DNA from: Thalassiosira profunda
Taxonomy: Eukaryota > Bacillariophyta > Thalassiosirophyceae > Thalassiosirales > Thalassiosiraceae
Direction of reading: 5' to 3'
DNA length: 16,767 bases
Assembly: GCA_036939355.1 (NCBI GenBank)
Contig: JALLAP010000318.1
Location: 1-16,767, forward strand
Positions 9,501 through 16,767 of this stretch are shown here, piece by piece. How positions within the stretch are numbered: the first letter of the stretch is position 1; each line of letters opens with the position of its first letter. The notes under the pieces are model-generated. The model did not search any database. It was not told the origin of the DNA and saw only the letters and a list, made by a program, of their open reading frames with translations. The position numbers were made by a program, and so were the translations under genes.

Positions 9501-10169
9501 AGCTTTTGGGTGCCGCAGATCATCCTGAACATCATCACGGAGTCTCGAAAACCTCTTCATCCCTACTACATGTACGGAATGGCGTTGACTCGTTCGGTGG
9601 CGCCAATGTACATGTTTGCGGTCAAGAACAACTTCCTGAAAGAAGTCAACCCGGACTTCCCGACGGAGCCAAAGATGGTCGAGCTGTTGATACTGTGGAT
9701 TGCCGTTCAGACGGCCATTCTGTTTGCGCAAAGCAAGTATGGCACGCGATTCATGATCCCGCAAAGATTCCTACCGCCCAAGTATGAATACAGCCGGCCG
9801 ATACCAGCATCGCTTCTCCCGCGTGCACCCAGCAATTCATCGAACGGATCGCCGTCCGAAATTGAGCTCGGGCCCTTGCTGAACGGCGACGCGTCTCCCT
9901 CTCGCGAACGAAGCAACGGCGTGGCGAGGAATCGGCGTGGAGGGACTAATAGGACCATCGAAGACGCTGGCCGCACGTCGATGAGCGAGGACACGCCGAA
10001 CACCCCCACGCTGGACTGCGTCATCTGCTACAACGAGATCGACGTCAACGACCGCAGAGGCTACATGCTGGCGCCGTGCGACCACATTTTCCACAGGCAT
10101 TGCCTTGAGCAGTGGATGGAGGTCAAGATGGAATGTCCGATTTGCCGGTGCAATCTGCCGAGCTTATAA
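6570..10169 (+). CDS. TUL1: Multi-pass membrane RING-H2 E3 ubiquitin ligase, TUL1/FLY type
   Basis: TUL1 (yeast Dsc complex) and plant FLY1/FLY2 are Golgi/endosomal ligases that ubiquitinate membrane proteins or regulators. Three exons (6570-6685, 6807-9342, 9408-10169) give 1137 residues. A short Gly/Pro-rich N-terminus precedes a signal anchor at about 52-66. A long presumed luminal region follows, with many N-glycosylation sequons (NATG, NKTT, NVTV, NATT, NGSL) and long acidic/basic low-complexity inserts. The conserved block MNCEFEMNFDV...QYLLVMKSQLDFLEEQTPKEA...NCDF precedes the membrane bundle: three segments from about 773 to 860 and four from about 887 to 995. The C-terminal RING-H2 (Cys1088 to Cys1130) keeps all eight ligands, including CDHIFHRHC and CPIC. 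At 1137 residues it is much longer than yeast TUL1 (758); the excess is in the luminal inserts. It converges on NPHP4 with a 64-bp gap. Confidence 0.9.
6686..6806 (+). other. Intron 1 of the RING ligase gene (121 bp)
   Basis: Donor GCAAT|GTGAGT, acceptor CTCCGCCCAG|TCTGG. The phase-2 join (AT+T) makes an Ile codon and links the ATG-bearing first exon to the signal-anchor exon. Without it the long reading frame has no upstream ATG in a good place. Confidence 0.85.
9343..9407 (+). other. Intron 2 of the RING ligase gene (65 bp)
   Basis: Donor CTGCTG|GTAAGC, acceptor TCGATTCAG|CACTT. The join is phase 0 and moves the frame from the luminal and first membrane part to the second membrane bundle and RING. 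It is the shortest intron in the window. Confidence 0.92.
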
Positions 10170-10233
10170 CCGGAGGTGGACAAAGTGTAGCAAGCAACTG
10201 TGGAGAAAGATCATCAGTTATCTTTAGTATAGA

Positions 10234-12921
10234 CTAGACTAATCTTGCCAAGTCATCGCGGTACTTTTGGACGTGTTCGTCTATGATCTGCTTCTTCTTG
10301 CCCTCACGAGCCCACTGGACGGCGTTCAACACTCGCGCTTCGACATCATTGTGCCCAGAAAGGTTGGTGACTTCGCGGAAGAACGAGTCAAGTGCATCCG
10401 TTGGTGCGCGGTCTCCTTCCCTCTGGCGCTGCCGCCTACACTCTTCAACAGCAACAAGTTGCTGCTGCCTAAGGCTGTTGTCGCCTCCGTGGCTAGTTTG
10501 CCCAGCGTCTTTGTTATTCGTCCCATATCCACGAAGCTCGTTTGCCATGCGCCTGACTTCGGGGGAGGAATCAAGCAAACACTTTGCAACAACGTGCTTC
10601 CCGGCTATCCGTTGTGTCACCGACGTGTCCTGCGGCTTGTCAGCTGTTCCGCCAAGGCATTGGATCGAGAGGATGATGCTGGTTTGAAACGACTTGCCCT
10701 TGACGACGTCGACAGAGAGATTCTCTAGTCGTCGACGAGCCTTCCCTTGCCTCAGGAAGAGGTGCATCGGAAGCAGCATTGTCCCAACGACCTGGGACTC
10801 GCCGCTGAGCACCTCCACCACAAGGTCTCTCTCCATCAGAAACAGAGCCAACTCCTCGGGAGAGTCCACGCCTGCAAAGTCATAGCCAAACGTAAAGCTG
10901 GAAGGACCCACGAACCTTGCCCCACGCAATGGAAGCAAGTCAGTCGAGACCACGTCAAGAGTATACAGCTTGAACCGGAACTTCAACGCCGTTGGCAATG
11001 AACCGAGCTGACCTGAAGGAATGGTGAACGAGTGCAAAGTCACTTCAATTGAAGTCTCTGTATTCTCATCGCTCATCTCGACTGAAGCAGAGTACTCGTA
11101 CGGCGCTCGGGATACATCGTCTATTGTGAAGACAGCGCGATTTACTGGAGACTTGGTCGGGCTGGGGTCCGTGATGGCACTCGTCTCTCCAACCGATGTT
11201 TCTTCGATCCTCAAAATGTGCGGGCTGCAATCAGACTTGGCCTCGCCGTGCTTGCCCGAATTGATTCTCAGGAAGCGAGACTTGGATGTGCGGTCCAAGG
11301 AAGCTGCGTCTGGATCTGATTCCTTGGCCTCATTAGTCACCATATTGCGCTGGTCTGGCTCCTCAATCGCCCTTGTTGCATCGAAAGGGCGCAACTCGAA
11401 AGACAAGACCTGAGGTTCGGCTGTGTCGTCTTGGGCGGGGGCGAACAGAGGGTGGACGCACAACGATTGGCATTGTGCGTCGTTGAACAGCTGCAGTGCC
11501 GCTGACTGAGCACTCGCTTCGTTCATCCTAGCCAACTCGACCGAACAAAGAACGCCTACGCCGACAACGACCGTAGATGTACTTGTGGTCTCCTTCTTTG
11601 GAGATTGCAAGCCTCTCGTAGTGCGGGTAGTGACCAGCTCATACTCGACAGCACAAAGCAGTGCGCACGATGGGTGGTCAACGTACGTTGATATTGCGAG
11701 ATCATTATTCTGAGCTCGCAGTACATCAGGCTCCGCGTCATCGCAGTGCAACTCAATCTCGTGCCATTGGTTGTTGAGAACAACGTGCCCATTGTGCACG
11801 CCAATTCTCAGCGTGCGGTGAGAAACAGTTGTTACTGGAATGCCCGGAGAGGCATCAGCCTTGAGCTTGTTCCAGCCAAACATTTTGGTTAGCAAGTTGA
11901 AGTTGCCTTTCCCTTTCGGAAGGGCGGATGCAACCCATGCCACTAGATTCTTCTCCATTTCCAATCGATGCGGTAGTTCCACGGTTATGCGGCTCGCCTC
12001 GAGGGCAGTTGGACTGGCTAGGATGGCAGGGCAGTCCAACGGCGGAAGCAACGTCCAGTCGAGAGCATTTCCTTTGGTATACGCGCCGACACAAGGAATA
12101 TCGATGACACTCGTTCGGTTGTCCAAGTAATGAATCGACGTCGTGCGCAGTCCGGGAATTGGCGCAGAGGCGCCTACAATCTGGCTCTCTCTGATGCAGG
12201 ACGATAGGGCATCACCGAGTCCATTTGAGCGCGACATCGTGTAGGAAAGCATCCCGGAAGTCTTCCTTGCCTCGAGATGTTGCAATATCGCAGAGGATCC
12301 ACTGCCTTTGAGCTGCAACTGCAACAGGTCCCGGGGCGAGCCCCCGTAAAGAGCCACTCTCCCAGTCGAATCGGTACGACGCTGGCAATCCTCTCGGAGA
12401 GGAATGAGCGCCCATCCGCAGCCGTAGCGGCCGGAGACGCTGCCATCGAGAGGCGACAAGATCGAAGTGACGAGCTCGACAACAACGAAGGCGTTGGGAT
12501 CATCCAGCTTTGAGTGGAAGTACACGAGCTCGTTCGTATTGTCAGCGGGCACCGTGAGGGAGCTCTTGATTGCAAAGGGATGATCGTATCCAGCGTGCGT
12601 CGAGCCGAAGAAGCGCTTGGAGGGCGCGTGGTACAACGCCATCGACACGGAGCACGTAATCTCGGTCTGATGGGCGCCATCAAGCTCCGCCAGTTCGAGC
12701 TTCTTCTGGAGGCTGTGCGGAATGGGCCAAGAGGGATCGACGCCAGCGAGAAGGAGGTCGTAGCCGACTGGGTTTGCAGCCAGCTTCGGCGCTGCATCCT
12801 TGGAGAGGCCGTCAAGGGATACCGGCACCGCCTTGCACTTCTCCGACATCCATCGTTGGGCAGACTCGCTGTCTTGAGTAGCCATCCTTGGCAGGGCCAA
12901 GACAGGGCATTGGTCTGCCAT
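10234..12921 (-). CDS. NPHP4: Nephrocystin-4 (ciliary transition-zone protein), lacking the C-terminal half
   Basis: NPHP4 is part of the NPHP module at the ciliary transition zone, which gates protein entry into the cilium. The single-exon frame gives 895 residues from the ATG at 12921 (G at -3 and +4); an in-frame TTG at 12987 and a later ATG at 12885 are alternatives. Family landmarks occur in order: a fold beginning near 57, LYHAPSKRFFG (about 97-106), ELVYFHSKLDDP (131-142), RYGCGW (165-170), LYGGSPRDLL (191-200), PIPGL (255-259) and IGVHNGHVVL (373-382). A C2-like segment spans about 635-750 and contains LPMHLFLRQGK. A short charged helical tail follows and the protein stops. Human NPHP4 (1426 residues) continues with several Ig/MSP-like domains that are absent here. 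The stop lies 64 bp from the convergent ligase gene, so no further exons fit before it. Confidence 0.9.
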   Translation of the reverse strand: MADQCPVLALPRMATQDSESAQRWMSEKCKAVPVSLDGLSKDAAPKLAANPVGYDLLLAGVDPSWPIPHSLQKKLELAELDGAHQTEITCSVSMALYHAPSKRFFGSTHAGYDHPFAIKSSLTVPADNTNELVYFHSKLDDPNAFVVVELVTSILSPLDGSVSGRYGCGWALIPLREDCQRRTDSTGRVALYGGSPRDLLQLQLKGSGSSAILQHLEARKTSGMLSYTMSRSNGLGDALSSCIRESQIVGASAPIPGLRTTSIHYLDNRTSVIDIPCVGAYTKGNALDWTLLPPLDCPAILASPTALEASRITVELPHRLEMEKNLVAWVASALPKGKGNFNLLTKMFGWNKLKADASPGIPVTTVSHRTLRIGVHNGHVVLNNQWHEIELHCDDAEPDVLRAQNNDLAISTYVDHPSCALLCAVEYELVTTRTTRGLQSPKKETTSTSTVVVGVGVLCSVELARMNEASAQSAALQLFNDAQCQSLCVHPLFAPAQDDTAEPQVLSFELRPFDATRAIEEPDQRNMVTNEAKESDPDAASLDRTSKSRFLRINSGKHGEAKSDCSPHILRIEETSVGETSAITDPSPTKSPVNRAVFTIDDVSRAPYEYSASVEMSDENTETSIEVTLHSFTIPSGQLGSLPTALKFRFKLYTLDVVSTDLLPLRGARFVGPSSFTFGYDFAGVDSPEELALFLMERDLVVEVLSGESQVVGTMLLPMHLFLRQGKARRRLENLSVDVVKGKSFQTSIILSIQCLGGTADKPQDTSVTQRIAGKHVVAKCLLDSSPEVRRMANELRGYGTNNKDAGQTSHGGDNSLRQQQLVAVEECRRQRQREGDRAPTDALDSFFREVTNLSGHNDVEARVLNAVQWAREGKKKQIIDEHVQKYRDDLARLV

Positions 12922-13530
12922 TGCAGCGGCCCCAGGGTACCCAGAGAGGGCGGCCTTGAGACTCCCGGCCGCTACGGAAATGACCAAATATCAAAACCAA
13001 GAGAAACTTTGAATGGTATCAATCTATCAATCGGAGGCTTGATCTGCGGTGCCGAGAAGAGCCTTCTCCGAGCGAATGCGTCGAGGAATGTATGGGTGGT
13101 CCGTGCAAAGGGCTAGCTGGTGGCTGGGAAGGAAAGGCTGGCTGGCAAGCCTTGGAGGATACCTCCCCGGAGGCCCAGAGGTTTGCAAATAAAATGGGCT
13201 TGGATTCAGCGGCGTATGATGGTATCCATGTACCTTGGGGGAGAAGCGCCCTCCGAGAGTACAGTGGAAGCGGGTTATATCCACTGCTTGAGAGGGTATG
13301 TCAGGGCGCAGAACCATCCTGCTGTTCCCCCCTCCTCTCATTTTGAGCACATGTTGTGTTCACTTTCTTGGAGACCCGAATTGGACCTGCTTGGACTTGA
13401 TATCCTCCTCCCCCCGAGCTTGGAACGACTCCGCCCCCGAAGGAGGGGAATGGAGAAAACAACAACGCTACAACAGCAATTATAATGTCTATTTTTCCGT
13501 CTTGGACAGAGATACAACATACCACAGTGA
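12922..13530. other. Gene-free region between NPHP4 and uL10
   Basis: This should hold the uL10 3' end and the NPHP4 promoter, both on the minus strand. I see no convincing gene. Open frames on both strands lack domains and mostly start at non-ATG codons. Small inverted repeats are present, the clearest being CAGTGGA (13262-13268) with TCCACTG (13280-13286), and GGAGG-ATA-CCTCC (13155-13167). A TTTGCAAAT element lies at 13182-13190. An additional 5' exon of NPHP4 cannot be excluded: a TTTCCGTAG sequence near 12972 could act as an acceptor. Confidence 0.5.
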
Positions 13531-13675
13531 TTAGTTGTCCCCGCCCTCTTCTCCGGCGAGCTTGATCGCCCGCGCCACCTTGATCCCCGGGGCCTTGACC
13601 ACNTTAGTTGTCCCCGCCCTCTTCTCCGGCGAGCTTGATCGCCCGCGCCACCTTGATCCCCGGGGCCTTGACCAC
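13531..13675. repeat. Perfect 72-bp tandem duplication separated by one N
   Basis: Positions 13531-13602 and 13604-13675 are identical over 72 bp, with a single ambiguous base (N) at 13603. On the minus strand each copy encodes the last 23 residues of uL10 plus its TAA stop. The simplest reading is that two contigs with overlapping ends were joined by an N without merging. If so, the left copy is not a real second sequence and the gene itself is intact. Confidence 0.9.
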
Positions 13676-14242
13676 CCGCGCCACCTTGGTCGGGACGGCC
13701 TGGATGCCCCCCGCAATCTTGGCAATGAGCTCCTTCTTGCTCGGGAGCTTCGATATCGCCACGACGCCCGCCTTGTCGTAGTTGGTCCCCTCGACGTTGC
13801 CCCCCAGGATGGTGTGGGTTTCCCCCAGGCCCTCCTCCTTCACGAAGGAATTCCACGACTTGACGGACCCCCCGATGTCCTCCTCGATGAAGAACCACAT
13901 GTTCGCGCCCTTGAGCATCTCCCCCGCCGTTTCGTAGTCGGTGCCGCTAATGGCCCGGTTCATCAGCTTGTTCTTGACGACCTTCGCGGTCGTCCCCTCG
14001 GGAAGGGACCGGCGGAGGGTCTGCATTTGAGACACGGTAATTCCCGACGCGGGGACGGTGAAGATCATCTCGGACGAGTCGAGGAGCCCCTGGACCTGGG
14101 CGACGGTCTCCTTCTTCCCCTCGAGGGTGGTGGCGACGCCGCGGGCGCCGCCGAAGAGGGCGGTGTCTGGTCGGGCGTTGGGGGCCGGGGCGAATGCCGA
14201 GGCGGAGGCCGCGAGGCCCGCGAGGAGGAGCGTTTGTCTCAT
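13604..14242 (-). CDS. rpl10: Plastid ribosomal protein uL10 (L10), nucleus-encoded
   Basis: uL10 binds 23S rRNA and carries the bL12 stalk that recruits translation factors; this copy should work in the plastid ribosome. The frame encodes 212 residues in one exon. Residues 1-16 form a signal peptide ending SASA. Phe17 (FAPAP) starts the transit peptide, the canonical ASAFAP plastid presequence. The uL10 domain runs from about 39: KKETVAQVQGLLDSS, then GITVSQMQTLRRSLPEG and AKVVKNKLMNRAI, the rRNA-binding signature. The C-terminal helix KKELIAKIAGGIQAV...KVARAIKLAGE is the L12-binding tail. The ATG at 14242 directly begins the signal peptide. The last 24 codons sit in the duplicated block, but the stop is the same in both copies, so the protein is unaffected. 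It is divergent from the TMEM144-like gene. Confidence 0.95.
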   Translation of the reverse strand: MRQTLLLAGLAASASAFAPAPNARPDTALFGGARGVATTLEGKKETVAQVQGLLDSSEMIFTVPASGITVSQMQTLRRSLPEGTTAKVVKNKLMNRAISGTDYETAGEMLKGANMWFFIEEDIGGSVKSWNSFVKEEGLGETHTILGGNVEGTNYDKAGVVAISKLPSKKELIAKIAGGIQAVPTKVARVVKAPGIKVARAIKLAGEEGGDN

Positions 14243-14520
14243 GGTATTTCGGGGTATATTTGGCCGCTATGGAGGCGGTGGACGTCGGCTGGGTTGGGCG
14301 GCGGCGTCGAGAGCAACAAGGTTTGTGCTCTTGTGACTTTGCGTGCACTGACGCACGCACTTCCGAGCCGTTCATTTCCTGCTTTTCCGCCCACCAAACC
14401 GAGCGAGCCGGCCAGACGGTGCATGAGACTTGGATACCACTACAACTTTCATGTCACATCACCATTTCATCCACAACTTTTGCAACTTTCAACTGCCGAG
14501 GCGCTTGCGCCCACGCCCCC
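14243..14520. promoter_or_regulatory. Divergent promoter of uL10 and the TMEM144-like gene
   Basis: Only 278 bp separate the two divergent ATGs, so both promoters and leaders are compact and may share elements. A perfect inverted repeat, TGCGTGC (14340-14346) and GCACGCA (14353-14359) with a 6-nt spacer, lies near the middle and is a candidate shared regulatory site. No clear TATA box is seen. Confidence 0.6.
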
Positions 14521-16094
14521 ATGCTCCTCGACAAGTGCAACGAGGCCTGCGGTTACGCCGCCGCCGTGACGGCGGCGGTGTGCCTGGGGTCGTTCGGGGT
14601 GCCGGTCAAATCCGAGGTGGTGGCGCGGTTGGACGTGGACCCGTTGGTGATGCAGGTGCGTTTTTGCAATTGTTGGTGCATATCTTGTGCATGCCCGGGG
14701 GGTACATTGCTCGTCTGGACAATGTGGTTCGGCGTCAGGATGTCTCGGGTTTGTTTCATAAGTATTCTTGCAAAGTGTCACAATTATTGATTCTTACATT
14801 TCTTCTTCAGACTTATAAGACGTGCATGTGCTTCCTCACGTGCTGGTTGGTGGTGCTCATGGGAGAGCCACTTCGATTTACCCGGTGGGGAATCGTTTCC
14901 GGGTTCTTTTGGGTGCCTGGGGGCTGGGCGGGAATCTACGGCATACGAACTGCTGGCCTGGCCGTCGCGGTGGGAACGTGGTCGGCGATGATCGTGCTCA
15001 CCTCATTTATGTGGGGCATATTCGTATTCGAAGAGAACGTCAAAAGCAAGCTCGGTGCTTGTTGTGCATGTGGCACTCTAATCCTGGGATTGATCGGGAT
15101 GTCAATTTACTCGACACCACCGGCAAAGAAGGGCCTGAAGAAGGAAATAGAAGGAGGAATGAGACGAAAGAAGAGGCAATCACTGCCCACATTGGTCGAG
15201 GACGAAGAGGACAATGAGGGCATGAGAAGGAGGAAGGAGAAAACAACCCCGTCGCAAGATGTGCAACAAGCAGGTGAAAAGTTCCCTCCGAAGGAACCAA
15301 TTAGCAAACGAGGTGGCGCCAAAAAGCCGCAAATAGAGAAGAAGGTGAAAGTGGAAGCAAAAACGACGCCTAGCGGAAAGGCTGCCACCCCAGCATCGTT
15401 GCCATTGACGTCGCTCGAACTGGAATCGCTGCTGGACAGGGACGCCATGCAACAACTCACCACGCCCGATGCCAAGCAACGGAGGGTGTCGCGAATATCT
15501 TTTTTCGAGAGCCAGTTGTCGCTGACGAAGCGACAATGCGGCATTTTGGCATCGCTGTTCAACGGGCTGTGGGGCGGGACGAACATGATACCGCTCCATT
15601 TTGCCGCGCACGATGGTTATGGCGGACCAAGCTACGTGATATCCTTCGCGTGCGGCGCCACGCTCGTCACGCTCGGGCTGTGGATGCTGCGCTTTTTGTA
15701 CGAGCTTTACAGACTGGATGGCGCGGTATCAAAAGCATATCACGCCTTGCCGTCCTTCTATTTGCGGCAGATGTGGCTACAAGGTGCAATGTCGGGCATC
15801 CTATACAGTGCTGGGAATTTCATGTGCATAGTGAGTGTCAACTCTGCCGTACACTTGTTGTTTGTGTGCGAGAGTACCAATGTCTCGACTTTAATGTACC
15901 TTCAGATCTCGGTGATATTTCTGGGCCAGGGCGTAGGATACAGCTTCACGCAGGCATCAATGCTCATCAGTGGACTTTGGGGCATATTCCGATTCCATGA
16001 AATAGAGGGACGAGAGAGAATCCTAAAGTGGCTTTCCTCGGCGTCGATTTCTGTGATGGGCATTCTGTGGCTCAGCTACGAGCATGCGTCGTGA
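14521..16094 (+). CDS. TMEM144-family (drug/metabolite transporter superfamily) membrane protein
   Basis: Three exons (14521-14655, 14811-15830, 15906-16094) give 447 residues. The first half has YAAAVTAAVCLGSFGVPVKS (about 12-31), then QTYKTCMCFLTCWLVVLMG (45-63), GFFWVPGGWAGIYGIRTAGLAVAVGTW (76-102) and a hydrophobic span ending near 145. A highly charged Lys/Glu/Pro-rich loop of about 140 residues (146-285) splits the protein. The second half has GILASLFNGLWGGTNMIPLHFA, two more spans, and the family's last block CIISVIFLGQGVGYSFTQ...LISGLWGIFRFHEI, created by splicing out the second intron. This repeat of five plus five helices fits the DMT fold of TMEM144 (PF07857); sugar-related transport has been proposed for the family, but the substrate here is unknown. 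The start codon directly precedes the first conserved helix. The gene ends 31 bp from the convergent GLDH stop. Confidence 0.9.
14656..14810 (+). other. Intron 1 of the TMEM144-like gene (155 bp)
   Basis: Donor ATGCAG|GTGCGT and acceptor TTCTTCTTCAG|ACTTA with a pyrimidine tract. The phase-0 join creates the family segment VMQTYKTCMCF. The longest open frame through the region instead runs backwards into unrelated Arg-rich sequence, so the splice is needed. Confidence 0.92.
15831..15905 (+). other. Stop-free, in-phase intron 2 of the TMEM144-like gene (75 bp)
   Basis: Donor TGCATA|GTGAGTGTC and acceptor TACCTTCAG|ATCTC. It is exactly 25 codons long with no stop, so an ORF finder reads through it. 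Removing it joins FMCI to ISVIFLGQGVGY, restoring the conserved (S/C)xISVxxLGxGVGxSxxQ block of the family. Retention would add 25 residues in the last membrane region. Confidence 0.85.
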
Positions 16095-16125
16095 TGTGCT
16101 CATAGAAATCTAAATCGCTGCGCCA

Positions 16126-16767
16126 TCAACCTAGATTATCATCGTCTGAAGAGGATCCAAATATCTTGTCCAGCAACGGGCACGACAGCACTCCCTTGGG
16201 ATCGTACATCTGCCTTGCCTTGTTGAATGCGTTCACCGTCTCCTCTCCAAAGTGGGATCGCACGCTTTCCGCCACGCCCTCGTCGTCCTCGATCTTGGCC
16301 CAGTGGCACATCATCCCATACTTCTCGCCCACCCGTCGCACCAACAGGCAATACTGCTCCTTGAACGCTTCCGTGATGAACTCCCGCCGGTAGCCCGTGG
16401 GATCCAGATCCTCAGAGGGGAGGTACATGATCACGCCCACCCACGAAAAGAGCGCATGCTTGCTCTTGTACGAATTCCGCGCCACCGGTCCTACCGATGC
16501 CGGGCTCAGGGGCGACGTCGACGCGGACGTCCACCGCTGCTCGATGGGCGACGGGGCCGGCAGTCCCGACGTTTCTATCTCCCGCAGCAGCTCTTCCACG
16601 AAGCCCATCGATCGGTCGTCGGGCAGCCCGTACGTCCCGACGGGGAAGCACACCTCGTACACCCACTGCTGGCCGCCGCAGTCGAATTGCAGCTTTTGAT
16701 CGGAGGGCGCCACTTCGATGCCCTGGGCCCGCTCCCAGAATTGGCGCTCGGCCGCGTTGCACTTTTT
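16126..16767 (-). CDS. GLDH: L-galactono-1,4-lactone dehydrogenase (ALO family), C-terminal part, 5' end beyond window
   Basis: GLDH makes the last step of plant-type ascorbate synthesis, oxidising L-galactono-1,4-lactone and passing electrons to cytochrome c in mitochondria. The 213 codons in the window are continuous to the right edge, with no start codon inside. Plant GLDH landmarks appear in order: NAAERQFWERAQG, FDCGGQQWVYEVCFPVG, PAPSPIEQRW, FSWVGVIMYLP, HWAKIE and the terminal NKARQMYDPKGVL. The Glu-x-Arg pair in IEQRW (codons at 16540-16542 and 16534-16536) corresponds to the catalytic Glu/Arg reported for GLDH. The FAD-binding domain and mitochondrial presequence would lie outside the window. 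The plant-like FDCGGQQW block argues for GLDH over fungal ALO or animal gulonolactone oxidase. Confidence 0.93.
   Translation of the reverse strand, partial: KKCNAAERQFWERAQGIEVAPSDQKLQFDCGGQQWVYEVCFPVGTYGLPDDRSMGFVEELLREIETSGLPAPSPIEQRWTSASTSPLSPASVGPVARNSYKSKHALFSWVGVIMYLPSEDLDPTGYRREFITEAFKEQYCLLVRRVGEKYGMMCHWAKIEDDEGVAESVRSHFGEETVNAFNKARQMYDPKGVLSCPLLDKIFGSSSDDDNLG

Noticed and set aside
13033..13080. Possible snRNA-like segment (TTCTCGG with a nearby GATCAAG on the minus strand), considered as U2 snRNA
   Set aside because: Only scattered short words match; the continuous U2 5' sequence and the branch-recognition region are absent.
13027..13350. Minus-strand 107-codon frame upstream of NPHP4 as a missing first exon
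   Set aside because: A possible donor after CCCAAG is phase 0, while the best acceptor near 12972 needs phase 1, and the residues match no NPHP4 feature.
1..16767. tRNA, rRNA, CRISPR, transposon or viral elements
   Set aside because: No B-box-like tRNA sequence, terminal repeats, transposase, integrase or repeat-spacer pattern was seen on either strand.

Overview
The window is a gene-dense piece of a nuclear genome from a photosynthetic eukaryote with a complex, red-lineage plastid. Three things support this. Six spliceosomal GT-AG introns of 65-155 bp can be placed by restoring conserved protein segments. Two genes (hexose-6-phosphate mutarotase and ribosomal protein uL10) begin with a signal peptide followed at once by a Phe-led transit peptide (DA|FSATAP and SA|FAPAP), the ASAFAP signature of stramenopile, haptophyte and cryptophyte plastid proteins. 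There is also an ascorbate-pathway galactonolactone dehydrogenase. A nephrocystin-4 gene implies that the organism, or a life stage of it, builds a cilium. This fits a flagellate ochrophyte or relative better than a pennate diatom. The species cannot be named from the sequence.

Layout, left to right. A CAF1/POP2 deadenylase starts at 91 and runs off the left edge on the minus strand. A 710-bp divergent promoter region leads to MAD1 (802-2802, +). MAD1 converges on a plastid hexose-6-phosphate mutarotase (2904-4008, -). Behind it on the same strand is a GT60/PF11397-type GlcNAc-transferase with a C-terminal membrane segment (4377-6072, -). A 497-bp divergent promoter leads to a TUL1/FLY-type membrane RING E3 ligase (6570-10169, +), which converges on a half-length NPHP4 (10234-12921, -). 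A 609-bp gene-free stretch and a 72-bp duplication around a single N precede plastid uL10 (13604-14242, -). A 278-bp divergent promoter leads to a TMEM144-like transporter (14521-16094, +), which converges on the C-terminal part of GLDH (16126-16767, -), cut by the right edge.

The genes do not form one pathway. They are ordinary housekeeping functions: mRNA decay, spindle checkpoint, plastid sugar metabolism, protein glycosylation, endomembrane ubiquitination, cilium, plastid translation, transport and ascorbate synthesis. They alternate strand in divergent and convergent pairs, with convergent gaps of only 31, 64 and 101 bp, so opposing 3' ends probably overlap.

I found no convincing new multi-gene system. 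The most notable points are a stop-free 75-bp intron that a simple ORF reading would translate, an NPHP4 lacking the C-terminal half, a 72-bp duplicate at an N that looks like unmerged contig ends, an unusual membrane tail on the glycosyltransferase, and inverted or direct repeats in the divergent promoters.
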